DNA from: Alnus glutinosa
Lineage: Eukaryota; Streptophyta; Magnoliopsida; Fagales; Betulaceae
Direction of reading: 5' to 3'
DNA: 64,000 nt
NCBI RefSeq assembly: GCF_958979055.1
Contig: NC_084888.1
Span: forward strand, 4,048,001-4,112,000
Shown: positions 34,801 through 47,245 of the stretch, piece by piece
How positions within the stretch are numbered: the first letter of the stretch is position 1
Layout: each line of letters starts with the position of its first letter
Made by a program: the position numbers and the translations under genes
Notes under the pieces: model-generated
What the model saw: only the letters and a program-made list of their open reading frames with translations
What the model was told of the DNA's origin: nothing
Databases searched by the model: none

Positions 34801-36831
34801 CAATAACTTCAACCTTTCAATTTATAGCACATTCTTAGTTAGTTATAAGAATTAAAGGTAGACAGAAGAGTCATTTATATTACTTTTTCACTTTGTTTTG
34901 TTTTTTTTCTTTTTACATTTTAGATCTTTGTGACATGTAATGATATCTACAAACATGCATTACTCATACTCGAGCAATATACTGATGTAGAAGACTAACC
35001 CATTACACATCCCAAGACAAATCCTAAGTATGAATGTATGTATTACATCATTAATTTCACCATTGACTATTCCTATCTTGTTCAAAATGTCAGAAAATCG
35101 TGGCAAAAGTTTTGAATGTGACTCAAGGAATTAGGACAGCAGTAAGAGCTTTAAGGTGATACGGAATTTTCCTATCTTTTTTGTATTTAGAATGTATCCG
35201 GTGCATAGCTCCACCAAGTGGCAACTACCTGCCTATTTTCACCATTTACTTAGGTTATTCTGATTCTTATCTTACATTATACAGATACCTTCAATTTTCA
35301 GAACTAATAGAAAGCAAAACAGCGAGAGTCAGGTGAAGTGCTTTTACCAATAAGCTTGAATGAACTGAACTGAACCTCAACATAGGGAAAACCAAAGAAA
35401 AACCCTCCAATACTTTAACTTCAACAAACAGACAAAATAAAATTTGCAGTTTACTTGTTTCAGACAACTCTTGGTGCAATGACTATCTATTCAACCACTG
35501 ACTGAAGATAAAGAAAAGTAACTAAGCTCTGGTCCACGGTAGACACAACAATGCAGACTTCAAACTCTGGAGATATATATTGAGCTTTAATATTTTGTTT
35601 AAGGCCTAACCTTGACATTGAACACATGATAATACTAAAATGCCAATAAAGGTTAAGACTGCACCTTTCCCTCAAATAGTGATGCATCATACAACCTCTC
35701 TGAGCAAAGATTGTAGACTTTATATTTTCCCTGCATACAAATGTTGATTAAAGAGGTCAGAAGTTTTTTAATAAATGAAGAACACATATTGGAACCCAGA
35801 AATAGGTAAACCGGATTTCAAGTTCCAAATTTTCTGTTATGGTAATTGATGGAGGAAAAAGTTCTTTCCTACGAACAATAATAGATTGGCGGGATATCAT
35901 CAGAAATTTCCAAGCTCAAATTAAACCATGTTTTACCTTGTGATGAGTTTCAAAAAACTTGATCACTTCTTCCATATGATTTCGATAGAATCCCTGCATC
36001 ACAATTTTTCAGTTAATATTTTGTGCTATTGATACAAATGTACTTGACTAATTTAACACTAAATGCAAAATACGTAAATTTTTTACCTCAAAATATCCAA
36101 AAAGCCCAGAGCTTATATCACCAGCAGGGAACCCCATAGCAATTATATTCTCGGTGATATATGTCATATCCAAATCAAATCCTCCCTCCTGCAAATTACG
36201 CATATAATCTCCTTATGATGAAATCAGTGATATATTTGGTGTAGACATGTCAGAGTAAAAAAACTAAAGTAATTATAAAGATAGTGACGAATAACTAAAT
36301 TAAGGTTACTTTCATAATAGAACAAATTCATGAACCTGCTATACAGTCACTGCATTATAAATCACAAAGAAAATCAAAGAAGACAATACGGTGGTAGGCT
36401 ACCTGGTATCTTCGTTTGTTTTGGGACACAATATGACGTGCTTTGACCTGCATAGCCTTCACTGCAGTCCGAGATGAGTCAACTAACCCTTTTGTGAATG
36501 ATTCAAAAACGCCAGATTGGGCAGTTGCTGTCCTTCCTTCATTATTCTCATCTGGTGCAGGAGCCATTGGAGGCATCCGCAACCCTAACCCGCTAGTGAA
36601 ACGTGAAAATGTTGACATCCCAGCATTTCCATTCTGTGAGGCCTTTTGTGCTGCTCCCAAGGACTCTGGAAATTTCACACTTCTAGCCCAAGATGATATG
36701 CCAGAAGGATATGAAACAGAGGGAGTTTGATGTGCACTATCATCTTGCTGAGAGACAGCAGCAGCAGAATGTTCAACATCAGAGGCTTTAACGGTAGGTT
36801 GAGATGATGAGTCAACAGATTCTGAATCCAT
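31809..36831 (-). CDS. PTEN2: PTEN2-type phosphatidylinositol/protein phosphatase, twelve coding exons
   Basis: Minus-strand coding exons: 36831-36403, 36188-36087, 35993-35937, 35730-35665, 34724-34548, 34423-34337, 34240-34176, 34099-34023, 33420-33374, 33251-33121, 32527-32458, 32342-31809; phases join to about 613 residues, the family's usual length. The disordered N-terminus (FTSGLGLRMPP, KGLVDSSRTAVKAMQVKARH) is typical of plant PTEN2. The active-site loop is HCKAGMARTG (C258, R264). Next come the C2-like region (CMLRGFRIHRCPYWIRPSIT, VFALPGEPGLTELVGDFKIH, YCWLNTTM) and an acidic tail ending SVFSFGDEEDFESD. Plant PTEN2 proteins dephosphorylate 3-phosphoinositides in vitro and are reported to bind phosphatidic acid. 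I start at 36831, where MDSES follows a possible acceptor, rather than at the in-frame ATG 33 bases upstream. A leader exon near 38955-39040 and a leader intron with a LINE are likely. Confidence 0.93.
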
Positions 36832-37468
36832 TCTGCCAACCAAGTAGTCTTTATCAGTCCACATTAAATCAGGCTCAACTATGAAGCATGTAAACTAATT
36901 AATACAACCAAGTAGGGACTAAGTAGTCACTGAAAATCTAGAGGAAAAAAAACGTAAACAGCTGCTAGCAATTTAGATGAAAGTTTTAATTAAAAATAAA
37001 AAAATATCATTGTACACACTGCAAGCTCAATTAATGATTATTAACAAGACAAACTGCAATGTGGTTGCTGAAGCACAAAAGTTTTGCATTTGCTAGCATG
37101 TCCAAACAGACTATTTCAAAAATACAATCATCATTAGACTCTGTCATCACAACCCTCCGCTCAATCCTGAGGCTGTAGCCATGTCGGAAGCAGTTAAGGA
37201 CATGGGTACCGGGACTCTAAAATGACAAGGAAAAAAAAAATGGACAAAGCCAAACAGGGGAGAGCATTAATCTTACCCGTCAACATATAAAATGGTCACA
37301 TACATTACCAATGGGGATGGATCCACACCTGGGGGTGTTGATGCTTAGTTTTAGAATAATGGTTAAATGATTGAAGTCACCTTGGTAACTGACAAGTGAA
37401 TAGCCTTTAATTATCCAGTGCTATTGCTAATGTACATGACAGCCGTTAGTTATACCAGAGAAATAAAT

Positions 37469-38504
37469 ATATATATATTTTTTTTGATGAATAAAAGCTT
37501 TCATAGAACAACAAACAACTACAACACTCCAGTGAAAACTGGAACACAATCCCAACAAGGATTACAACAATTACCTCAGGCCACAAACAACGACAGGCCT
37601 AAAACACCAACAAACAAAACTGCAACCACAAAATGAAGCAGAAAACAAAAAAGCCAAGCACTCTTGAAAACAACCAAACAACAACTAATCAACACCCGAG
37701 GCTCTGCATAATACAGAGCACCTGAGCTGCTGCATGAACCAAAACAAAATTAGAACAACAAAGACTGTAAGTTCCATCGATACACAAGCTCCAAGTTCTT
37801 GCCAAGGCTCTTGAATTTGCCCTTAGCCAAGACTCTAGCCCGGACATCCCAATTAATCTGCACCAGAATAGAATCCTCCGTGCGTGGTGTATTGCACTGC
37901 AGCAAGTCATTTCGCTGCCACCAGAGGTGGTAAACAGTAGCCCCTAGACAAAGTCTACCTAGGCTAGCCTTAAGGCTTTTTCCATGCAACACTGTAGCCC
38001 CCCAACTTCCAATGTTTTCCCAATCCAAAGGCACATTCAAAAAGGAGCACTCAGCCATAATACTAGTCCATATCCATGAACTAAAGCTACACCTAAAAAA
38101 CAGGTGTTCTCTGCTTTCCTCTCCTCCATAACAAAAGAGACAAAGACTCTTTCTTGAGTAACCCCAACAGCACATCTTTTGCTTAGTCACCAAAGCATCA
38201 TGGAAAGCTATCCAAAGCAAGAAGGAGTGTCTAGGAATAGTCGTGGGAAACCAAACCAATCTCCACCAGTTAACAACCGGATGGACTTCTCTCAACTTCC
38301 CCCATGTATCAGCACAAGAGTACTTGCCATTTCTGGAATCCCAAATAGGCAAGTCAACATCTCCTAGAACAACTTCATGGAGCTGGCTTTGGATCTAAAC
38401 TAGAGCATCAGACCGAGCAGAAATCCAAAACCAATCCCCATCCTATATAATAGAAGCAAGCTTAGCCTTAAGAGGGAGGCCAGAATCATACACAGTCCTT
38501 AACA
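37469..38504 (-). mobile_element. 5'-truncated LINE in the PTEN2 leader intron
   Basis: On the minus strand the segment encodes the zinc-binding RT-associated domain typical of plant LINEs (zf-RVT): NGKYSCADTWGKLR, a tryptophan-rich run, IPRHSFLLWIAFHDAL, CCWGYSRKSLCLFCYGGEES and HLFFRCSFSSWIW. It ends in an A-rich tail (T run at 37478-37485 on the plus strand). Upstream coding is cut off near 38504, with stops at about 38398 and 38441. The flanks ccagagaaataaat (about 37455) and gcagagaaagaaatt (38505) may be a degraded target duplication. Confidence 0.85.
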
Positions 38505-38954
38505 GCAGAGAAAGAAATTTGAGTAGTTGTTGTTGAGCAAAGGGCGCTATGTACACATACATATGTACATATCATGCTTATACTGCAATTTGAACTAGAA
38601 TACAACAAACTACTTGAGGAATTTTAGTTAACAATCGCTCTTCTATGCATAAATGGCAGTAAAGATAAATCATATGAACAGAACAAATTTATTGTAAATC
38701 CGACCAATTAACTGTACAGATATCCCATAATTTCAAACCCTCCAACCAAAACCCACAAATTCAATAGAAGCTAACCGTTTCAATACAATCCTTATCACCG
38801 GAAATAGATTCACAAAGTCAACACCGAGATCTGCCAGGAATTCTTGAAAAATATTCGAATGTAATCAGCAAATTCACGTAAGTGCATTACGAATCTACAA
38901 GTACATAAATATACGTATAGCCTATATTGGGCAATGTGTTTTGAGATCATTTAC

Positions 38955-39040
38955 CAGAAGAAGTGCACGATGGCTCGGGTTCAAGGAGGGATTTGAGAGT
39001 GGGCGAAGAGCTACGTATAGCGGCGATTTACTGATTTGTG
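38955..39040 (-). other. Probable 5' non-coding leader exon of PTEN2
   Basis: A GC-richer segment ends on the minus strand at CTTCTG followed by GTAAATG, a good donor at 38954-38953. It lies about 2.1 kb upstream of the PTEN2 start codon, and plant PTEN2 genes often have a leader intron. The exon's 5' limit is a guess. Confidence 0.5.
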
Positions 39041-39580
39041 GTTATGGAGTGTGAAAGATTTTGAACTGAAATAAGCAGCAATGAAAGGTGGTGGTGGTAA
39101 TAGTGGTGAGTCGCCGCGTTAAGTGGTTTTTTTACGACATATTATTTAAAGCATTAATATTAAAAATTCGTGTCCTCGTTGGATGTTGGAACACCCGCTC
39201 TTACCGATCTGGTCAAAATTATCCGCACATGTCGCACTTCGAGTTTCATCGCCACTTCAATAAGAATCTACCTTAATTAAGGCATCATCAAATGAGTGCT
39301 GTAAAAATATTAACAGCATATCTGCCGTTAAAATAAGGGATAATCTATATTTAGATTTACTATTTTTAAGCCTTTTTTTTTTTTTTTTTGAATAACTATT
39401 TTTAAGCTTGTTGGGGGAGATAATATCCCACCGTAATATAATAATAAAGTAAGTCCACCAAAATATAATATTATATGGTAGGGGACTTATGTCACTTATT
39501 ACAAAAGAAAAGATAAGGCATAGAAAGAGGTGGCTCTTTCTGTTTTCTTCTGTTTTCTTCGTGACTCACAAGTACATGTC
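39041..39580. other. PTEN2 upstream region
   Basis: Presumed promoter of PTEN2 (minus) in its left part. No gene. A short direct repeat (tgttttcttc twice) sits at 39541-39560. Confidence 0.5.
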
Positions 39581-39775
39581 CAGAGGCGGAGCCAACCTCC
39601 CCAACTTGGAGGGTTCAAATTGATAAAAACAAATTTAGGGGGCCAAAATTAGAAAAATTAAAAAAAAAAAATTAAGAGTAAAATTTATTTATATTTTAGA
39701 TTTTTTTTTTTTTTAAAAAAGAACCTTGGAGTTTGGAGGGCCAGCCCCCCAAGCTCCTTAGTGGCTCTGCCACTG
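39581..39775. mobile_element. hAT-type MITE, 195 bp
   Basis: Ends cagaggcggagcca and tggctctgccactg are inverted repeats with two mismatches, matching the ends of the element at 61217. The flanks show no clear 8-bp duplication, so it is older or rearranged. Confidence 0.6.
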
Positions 39776-40811
39776 ACTGTAGCTTATCATAGAATTGTCG
39801 TTGTTGAATTAAATAAGGATAATAATAATTATCCTTCTAAGTCAAGAGCCTTTTAGTTATTTGTAGCATTGTGATGCAGAATCATTTAGTAAAAGGTTTT
39901 TATTGTTCTATATAGGAATTATCTTTATATTAATGTTATTGCTTATAGACGTATAGTTCCAGTGAATATTTATTTCCATTTAATCGAGTCATGATAGGAA
40001 TTATTTTTCGAGATGTGGAACTCAACTCTGTGTAAGTTATATTCCTCTATTTAAATGGATGAATTTATTAATAAACGGAACTCTTTGATTGTCCCTTTAT
40101 TTTGCAGGAACACTGCTCTCAGGCTGGAAAACGCCTAAAAAATGATGGATACCCCCTCCAAAGGGTATTCTAAAATCCGACCCAAAAAATGGTCTAATAT
40201 TCTGTTTGTCAATTTACCGTCAAATTTAACGATTTGCCATCTGGCACGTGTGCCTCTTTTAACATGTCGCGTCTATGCCACCGTCATTTAAAAAAATACC
40301 CAACTTTGTATGCATAAAACCAATCGATTTAACCTCATTTTGCGTGAAAACTTTTAGAAAACCAAAAACATGAGAACAAGATTTGGTACGCCTGGGACTC
40401 AAAAACTTAGAAAAAAACAAAATCTCACATTTTAGTAATTGCCCCATTATGCAACTCAAAGCACATGGTCCTTGGATTTAGTCATTGCCCCATACGTTGG
40501 TAACCCTTCTATTTTTCCTATTTTATGGTTGGCTAGTACGAAAGTTTGGAAAAAAAATAAGAAATCAACATTTTGGGTCTGAGATATGAAAATGATAGAA
40601 TTTAAACTTTGTCCGTGCTCCTGAAATCGAAACAACGACTCTGTTTTTGTTTTTTCCAGTCCTGAATCTCATGATTATGTTTGAAGTCTAAGAAATTTCA
40701 GGAAAAGAAAGAAGTACAAATTATGGGTCTTAGCTTGTTCTCATTTTGTTTGTCATGTCTTGTTTTGTTTGATTGAGACAAAAGTATGTGAATGGAAAGA
40801 ATTGGCTCATG

Positions 40812-40844
<33 letters not shown>

Positions 40845-41380
40845 AAAAGAAAAGAAAAGAAAGAAGAAGAAGAAGAAGAAGAAGAAGAAGAGGAGAATAA
40901 ATAATTGGCTCACATATGAATGTCACGGTAGGAGGAAAGTTTCATAAGTAGGAAAGTTTTTGAGTGCTAGCTACGATGGGTACACGTTTTTGTTTCGGAG
41001 TAGGATTCTTTATAATTTTTTATTTGAATTTGAAAAAATTCATACAAATAATTGTAAAAGATCCTGCTTCGTTTTTCTTTCTCTAAAATTTTCACGTCAA
41101 AAGAGGTGAGATAAATTGGTTTTAAACTTTGTGTTTAAAGTTGGGTTTTTTTTTTTTTTTTTTTTTTTTAAGGGGTTGACATGGAAGACTACATATCAAA
41201 TTAAATTTGGATATTAAATATGATTTTTTCAATAATGACTTTTATTCTTGAAATTAGAATTTTAAAAAATTAATTGAAAAAAAATAAAAATTTAAGGGTT
41301 AAATATGATTTTTTTTCTTAACCAAGTTACCAACCAGTCCATTAATATTTTTTTGTTAAGATAATAAAAGAAATATGTCA
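39776..41380. other. Spacer between PTEN2 and RER1
   Basis: No gene. Contains a poly-A run followed by a (GAA)n tract (about 40815-40893) and a poly-T run at about 41149-41169. Promoters of the two divergent genes probably lie at either end. Confidence 0.5.
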
Positions 41381-41387
41381 TATAAAT
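41381..41387 (+). promoter_or_regulatory. Candidate TATA box of RER1
   Basis: tataaat, 153 bp upstream of the RER1 start codon, a plausible spacing for a short leader. Confidence 0.35.
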
Positions 41388-41539
41388 GTTTGATCCATTG
41401 TACGGATCATGGCCAACACGGCAACGCCCGCATCCCCGCGCCTTAAAAGGGGGCACGAAGAAAAGCCACAGAAAAGAAGAAAAGAGAAAAAAATCACCAG
41501 CGATCGCACAAAACAATAAGACAGCGAGAGTTCGATCCA

Positions 41540-43066
41540 ATGGAGGCGGGAACGGCCGGCGGCGATGAGGTCTCTCCGGCCACGGCTATCTCTAGATGGA
41601 GTTTCAGAGTGTCGCAGCGGTACCAGCACGTGCTGGACAAGTCGACCCCGCACATGCTCCAGCGCTGGATCGCGTTCCTCGTCGTGGCCGCCGTCTACGT
41701 GATCCGCGTGTACCTCGTCCAAGGCTTCTACATCATCTCGTACGGCCTCGGAATCTATGTCCTCAACCTCCTCATCGGCTTTCTCTCGCCCCAGGTGGAC
41801 CCCGAGATCCACGAACTCTCCGAGGGCCCCACTCTCCCTACACGTGGCTCCGATGAGTTTCGTCCCTTCGTTCGTCGCCTCCCGGAGTTCAAATTCTGGT
41901 ACGTTTCCGTTTTGATGACCTTTTTCTTTGACTGTTCTCTTTGACCGAGTCATGTATAGGGTCGAATGTGTTTGTGGATTGGAATTTCAAGCGGAATCTT
42001 GTGGATATTTATTATTGACCTAAAAATATTGGGGATTTTGATTAGGGTCCACTAATCTAATATATTCATTACAGGTTTGAATTTTTCTTGGTGTGATGTC
42101 TGGAAAGGGGATCGGAAGCAATGGTGTATTTTGTTGACTTTTCTGTTCTTTTCGATTGTGTATTATTGATTGGTAGATGCGTGTGGAGAAGTAGGTGATG
42201 GTCAGTGTATGCGTTTGATTTTGAATTGTGTATGCATATGATTGGAGTGTCATGGTAATCAAGAGGTTCAAATGTGATTGGCTAGTATGCAAAGCAAGAG
42301 GGTTAGTGGTTAATTACGCATCTAATTTGTTCAGATATGAATTTCAGCGAACGTTTGGATGCTTTAGAAGAATGATAATCGGGTTTTACGGGATTTTTTA
42401 TTTTTTTAATACCAAGTTAATGGTTTAGGTAGTGTTCTTAAGGGCTTCATGCTTCAAGTTGTTTTCTAATGCCAAAGCTTACTTATATGATCTTTAAAGT
42501 ATTCATCTTTGATGCTGTCATTTTTCTTAAGGGCTTCATGCTTCAAGTTGTTCTCTAATGCCAAAGCTTACTTAGATTGTTAAAGTATTCATCTTTGATG
42601 CTGTCATTTTCTTTTATATGTTGGAGATTTTGAATCACTTGAAAAGATTTCCACGCTTGATGGTTATGTGTACTGAAGTTCCCTTGTTTTCTATCCTGGA
42701 AGGTACTCCATTACAAAGGCATTTTGCATTGCTTTTGTGATGACATTCTTCAGGGAATTTGATGTCCCTGTGTTTTGGCCAATACTGCTTGTCTATTGGT
42801 TGACACTCTTCATTCTCACCATGAGGCGACAGATAACTCACATGATCAAATACAGATATGTTCCATTCTCATTTGGAAAGCAGGTATATGATGACCCATC
42901 TTACTCTCAAAGTTTAGATCAATGTACATGTATGCTTCATTGGTTGATTGCTATTGGAATCATGTTTTTGATTTTGAGAATTAAGTTCGGTTTATTTTAC
43001 TTTTGGCAGCGGTATGATGGAAAGAGAGCATCTCCAACTGACAGCACAAGCCTTTCTACTGATTAA
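41540..43066 (+). CDS. RER1: RER1 Golgi-to-ER retrieval receptor, three exons
   Basis: Exons 41540-41898, 42703-42883 and 43010-43066, with GT-AG junctions in register, give 198 residues. The protein has the RER1 layout: a short cytosolic N-terminus, [19 protein letters not shown], two hydrophobic hairpins ([20 protein letters not shown] with [40 protein letters not shown] with [14 protein letters not shown]), [20 protein letters not shown], and a charged serine/threonine-rich tail. RER1 proteins sit in early Golgi, recognise transmembrane segments of ER residents and return them in COPI vesicles; that is established in yeast and Arabidopsis. Exon 1 is strongly GC-rich compared with exon 2. 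Intron 1 (804 bp) contains a tandem duplication of about 89 bp. Confidence 0.95.
42435..42611 (+). repeat. Tandem duplication of about 89 bp in RER1 intron 1
   Basis: Two copies beginning ttcttaagggcttcatgctt at 42435 and 42524, each running to gatgctgtcatttt, differ by a few bases and a small indel. The duplication ends about 90 bp before the exon 2 acceptor. Confidence 0.85.
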
Positions 43067-44962
43067 GTTCTTCAGGTAGATTGAATTATACATGCTTCTT
43101 TTAAATGACAAACCCACGGATGTTTCAATTTATTCTACAATATTATTTCACAGATGGAGCTTTCTGATGATATGTTGGTAGAGGAAATCTCCTTTACGAC
43201 TACTTCCAGAGCCATGGAGGATTGTTCATTTTCCCTTTATCTTGTTTGGGCAAGCCTCCATATGTCCTCCAGGAAATTTATCTTTGGGAAGACGAAGTAG
43301 TTCCTGATACCTTTTTCATTTTTACCCGTAGCATAAAAGATCCTTTTGTATAGAAGGAACATCTACATTCCCGTCGCAGAGATTTTCAATCTACTAGAAT
43401 GTATTCACAGAGCCTTTGCTGTTGGGAATGAGCCTTTGCAATTGGGTTAACTTAAATTTAGCTTAAAGTGTACCACTTTTTCTCATTTACTTGACAATGT
43501 TCTTTGCTATATGCAGAGCATGTTTAGCAGTGTAATTTATACATTGGCATCCATCTGATCTTGTTCTTTGTTCCTCTGAGGATTATATTGGAGGGCATCT
43601 TCCCTGCGTTATTATTGGTAACAATAATGCCGTATTTGTAGTTAATTGGCTTGATGAAAGTTTATACGTTGTGTTTGTAATTCTCAAGTCCCACAAATCA
43701 TTCCCCATTATTATTATAGTTTTACATGTCTGAAGTCATTCCTTTATTATTATCCAAGTAAATGACAACATTTCATGGAAAATGGTTGACCTGGATGGCT
43801 GGATTCACCAGTTGGTCATGGGCTATGGTGTGCTCGATTTATCTCAATTTCCTCCAACTGAACTAGAGACACAAGTTTATAGTTCAAGCTTATGCTGAAG
43901 TTGGTTTAATATCCGAATGGTTTATATTTTGACACTATTGGAGTTTGAGCTTAGTTTGCCGACAAATTATCAAATTGGAGTTTTGAGTATAGTCGCCAAT
44001 CAATTCTTAAAAAGGAGCATGAGCCTAGTCGCCTTGTCTGGTGGATTGGCTGTTGCTAACATAGAAAGGCTTAGAAGATCATTGCATGGTGTTGCGGCGA
44101 ACTTTGTTTTTGTAGTGTTTGCTGCTCTTCTTTAGTAAAATCTTATGGGCCATTTAATTCTTTGCACCTAGAAATGGTTGTACGTAAAGCATGACTTAGG
44201 CCCAAACTGTTTCGGCGTAAAATATTTGAAAAAAAAAAGTCACTTTTAATCTTAATCTTCACAAAAGTATAACATGGTTTATGCTTCTGCATAAACTATT
44301 TTTTACTGCTCTTCCATAACTCTGGTAAACAATTATAAGAGGACTTCTCATGGAACGAACTTCCTTGAATAGATCTCAGTTTATCCGAACCCTTGTCGAG
44401 GCGAGTGAGCCCTATAAAGACCTTCTGAGAATTGTATGCCCAAGCAATATTGATAGGGAAATTGCCAAAAATAAATTGCCAAAAATAACTTATTCCCTTT
44501 TTTTTTTTTTTTTTTTACTGAAATAGACCGGCCTAGCTTGTTGCATAATTCATGGCACATTGGGCATTTAGCCGTAGCCGGATCCGGAAAATGTGGTTGA
44601 TTGATTGGGATCGGAAGTTGCTATCGTTCTCTTTGGAATTGGAGTCACCACAGTGAAGGATTCATATTCAATTCTGTTGGCGGATTTGCAAGGCTGACAT
44701 GGCATGATGCTCCAAACGGGACTTTATAATGAGCCTAGAAGGGATTATTTCAAAGCTTGATGCACTGGCTATTCACACCTCAAAATTGCAAGAGACGGGT
44801 AGAAGATAGGTGCCCACTTCATAGTTATTGGGAACCAAATTTTGACAAACATATTCCATCAATTGGCCCCCCGAAAAAAGCAACATCTGGGTATTCATTT
44901 GTATGGACTGTGTTAAGTGTAACTGAAACTCAAACAAAATAGAGAACTTGGACTTTCCGGAT
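43067..44962. other. RER1 3' region and flank downstream of DUF247 gene 1
   Basis: The first part probably holds the RER1 3' UTR. The part from about 44520 to 44760 (gcttgttgcataattcatgg, catggcatgatgctcc) resembles 50885-51120, the flank below the second DUF247 gene. No further gene. Confidence 0.55.
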
Positions 44963-46555
44963 TCACCTAGGGTTGTAATAGCTATATACTCCATAGAAAG
45001 TCTGTGCAAAAGTAAGCAACAACAAGACAACAGCAGCAACTAATGAGATAATGGCCCAGGGATTGCCGAAATAGTTATGCTTTAAACTCGCACGCCAAGC
45101 ATTCCACCTATGGTTGTAATACCGGTTCACATCCTCGGACAAGGGGGAAAGGTAACTGTCATTGATGTCGAAAACCACCTCTTGACAGAGGCGGTTGAAT
45201 AGGTCAGCAACTTCAGCATCACTGCCGAGCCAGTGCTCAATTATTCCACAGTAGTGGAGGTAACCCACATCCTGATGAGAGTTAATCAGGTTGTCCATGA
45301 AGACCACATATGAAGTAATGTCATTGCTGCAATCAAGATGGCACTGCTCAAAGGAAATAAGGTTCAGGAAAAGTGACTTCGTACCGTCATGGATCAAGAG
45401 CCGAGGAATTTTGAGAATTCCATTCTTGAATTTTATGTCCCAGAAGCGATCTGTCTTTCTTTTCTTGAACTTGATTCCAGCCTCTCTGAGTTCTGTAACA
45501 CAATGGATCAATTGCTGCCTTCGTTTATCTGCAACACGAGTACCGTGTGACCATCTCTTGATCCAAATCCTGGGTTCCGGTTGAGGCCCTCTGCGCAGGA
45601 GACTTCGCCTGAAAACATCAAGGCAATGAACGCCACCTTGATCTGATAAAGGGTCAAAGGTGGTTGTGTATCCAAGCGATGACTCCAATTTGTTCATATC
45701 ACTCTTTGTTAATGGCTCATCTGTTGGCATTAACGGGTCGAAGAATTGGAGTGTTAACTTGGCTACTAGTCCTTTATGGTGTGGGTTGCCTAACTGAAGT
45801 CCCAGAAGCCGATCAAGTATAAACAGTGGGAGCTGATTCTCCAGCATTATCATATCTCGCTGAATGGAGTGCATTGAGCCACGCATTGCAAAGATGGGAT
45901 CGTTTCGAGGGTAGCCAAGTTGCTTGAATCCTTCAGCAGCACCCCGGAAGAGCTCAAGCACAAAGCAACCATCTAGCACCATCATTTCGACAAATTCATT
46001 GCTGCCAAGAGCTATTGACCCTTCGTAACAATTGCGAGCTCTTTCTTCAAGTTCTTTTACAGCATCAAGATAAAGCCTTATGTCATGGTTCGTACGCGTG
46101 AGGATCTGTTGAAGGGCACGCCATTTATGGCGATCCATTTGGCGTAGGCGTCTCTTACCATGGTGGTAAGGGCCGAGGGAGACAATCTGGGGAACATACG
46201 CTTTGTCATCGCCTTCTTTTAGGTAGTGGGGGACTCGGTAGATGCACAGCTTTGCCCATGAACTTCCTGCATCGTCATGACGCGCTTGCTCGAGCTTTTC
46301 TTTGATGGAGATCACCCACTCAGACTCTGGTGGATTGTCTCCCTCTTCACAATCCTTACCATCATTTCTTATCACGATTTGCAGTGATTCTGATGGTTCC
46401 TGCTGTTGTTTCTGCAGCAGCTGCTTAGCTTGTTCTGGAAATTCTGCAGATGGTGTAGAATTAGGTGTTGTTGCCACCCCAGACTCTACGGCTTCTCTGA
46501 GCTTGACAGTGATTAGATACCAGCTCAAGAGCTCCTTGTTGAAGACAGCCACCAT
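44963..46555 (-). CDS. DUF247 (UPF0481) membrane protein, copy 1
   Basis: Intronless, 530 residues. DUF247 motifs appear in order: CIYRVP (about 104-109), VSLGPYHHGKRRLRQMDRHK (about 125-144), EFVEMMVLDGCFVLELF (about 187-203), QRDMIMLENQLPLFILDRLL (about 232-251), then GIKFKKRK, FLNLISFEQCH, SYVVFMDNLINSHQDV and a C-terminal transmembrane segment (PWAIISLVAAVVLLLLTFAQ) followed by a short tail. The long disordered N-terminus before the domain is specific to this pair. The biochemical function of DUF247 is unknown; in grasses some members act at self-incompatibility loci, but nothing here ties this gene to that. The Arabidopsis PTEN gene At3g50110 is also followed by DUF247 genes, as recalled. 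Confidence 0.93.
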   Translation of the reverse strand: MVAVFNKELLSWYLITVKLREAVESGVATTPNSTPSAEFPEQAKQLLQKQQQEPSESLQIVIRNDGKDCEEGDNPPESEWVISIKEKLEQARHDDAGSSWAKLCIYRVPHYLKEGDDKAYVPQIVSLGPYHHGKRRLRQMDRHKWRALQQILTRTNHDIRLYLDAVKELEERARNCYEGSIALGSNEFVEMMVLDGCFVLELFRGAAEGFKQLGYPRNDPIFAMRGSMHSIQRDMIMLENQLPLFILDRLLGLQLGNPHHKGLVAKLTLQFFDPLMPTDEPLTKSDMNKLESSLGYTTTFDPLSDQGGVHCLDVFRRSLLRRGPQPEPRIWIKRWSHGTRVADKRRQQLIHCVTELREAGIKFKKRKTDRFWDIKFKNGILKIPRLLIHDGTKSLFLNLISFEQCHLDCSNDITSYVVFMDNLINSHQDVGYLHYCGIIEHWLGSDAEVADLFNRLCQEVVFDINDSYLSPLSEDVNRYYNHRWNAWRASLKHNYFGNPWAIISLVAAVVLLLLTFAQTFYGVYSYYNPR

Positions 46556-47172
46556 CTTTGGCGGAGAATGCTATCTGGGTTTGGCCTGGCTTGGCTAAGA
46601 GATGCCTTTCAAGTGGCCGGCTAAAGCACCACTGAAATGCTTATTATTCCTAGAGAGCGATTCCTGGCTCTGAAAATAAAGATGTAGCCCAGCTTTTGAT
46701 ATCAAAGGGGTTTAGATGTTTATTTATTGTATACTTTAAATCTTTAATTGACCCTTTATCCAATGTACTCCCCACATGGAACCCTTTTGGTTTGGAATTG
46801 CAATTTCCAGATGACTTTTAGGTGAAACGTTAATGTATTCCTACTCTTAAGGCATGTTCTTCCCATATCCATTTTTTTTTAGTATTATCTGTTCTATATG
46901 ATCAAATTCTTATGCAACCAATTGGAACTATCTAAAGGTTCAGATCATATTATTCAAAATTTTAAAATAACGTCTTTCATTTCATGGAACGGAGGTCCTA
47001 TTCCTGTCTACTACGTACAGCTGAAAAGGCACTAAAAAGATCAAAGGGAGTCAAAAGAGAACAGATAAAGGCAACTTGAAATAGATCTGAAGTGCCTAGA
47101 AAACAAAAAAGAAAAGAAAGAAAGAAAGAGATCTGAAGTCTCTGAATTAATTTGAAGATTAGGCATAAGATA

Positions 47173-47174
<2 letters not shown>
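46556..47174. other. Upstream region of DUF247 copy 1
   Basis: Presumed promoter of the minus-strand gene. The 50 bases next to the start codon are related to those at 53268-53300 upstream of copy 2. No gene. Confidence 0.5.

Positions 47175-47243
<69 letters not shown>
47175..47243. repeat. Long (AT)n microsatellite
   Basis: An uninterrupted AT run of about 69 bases (about 34 units); likely highly variable between individuals and able to form cruciforms. Confidence 0.95.
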
Positions 47244-47245
<2 letters not shown>

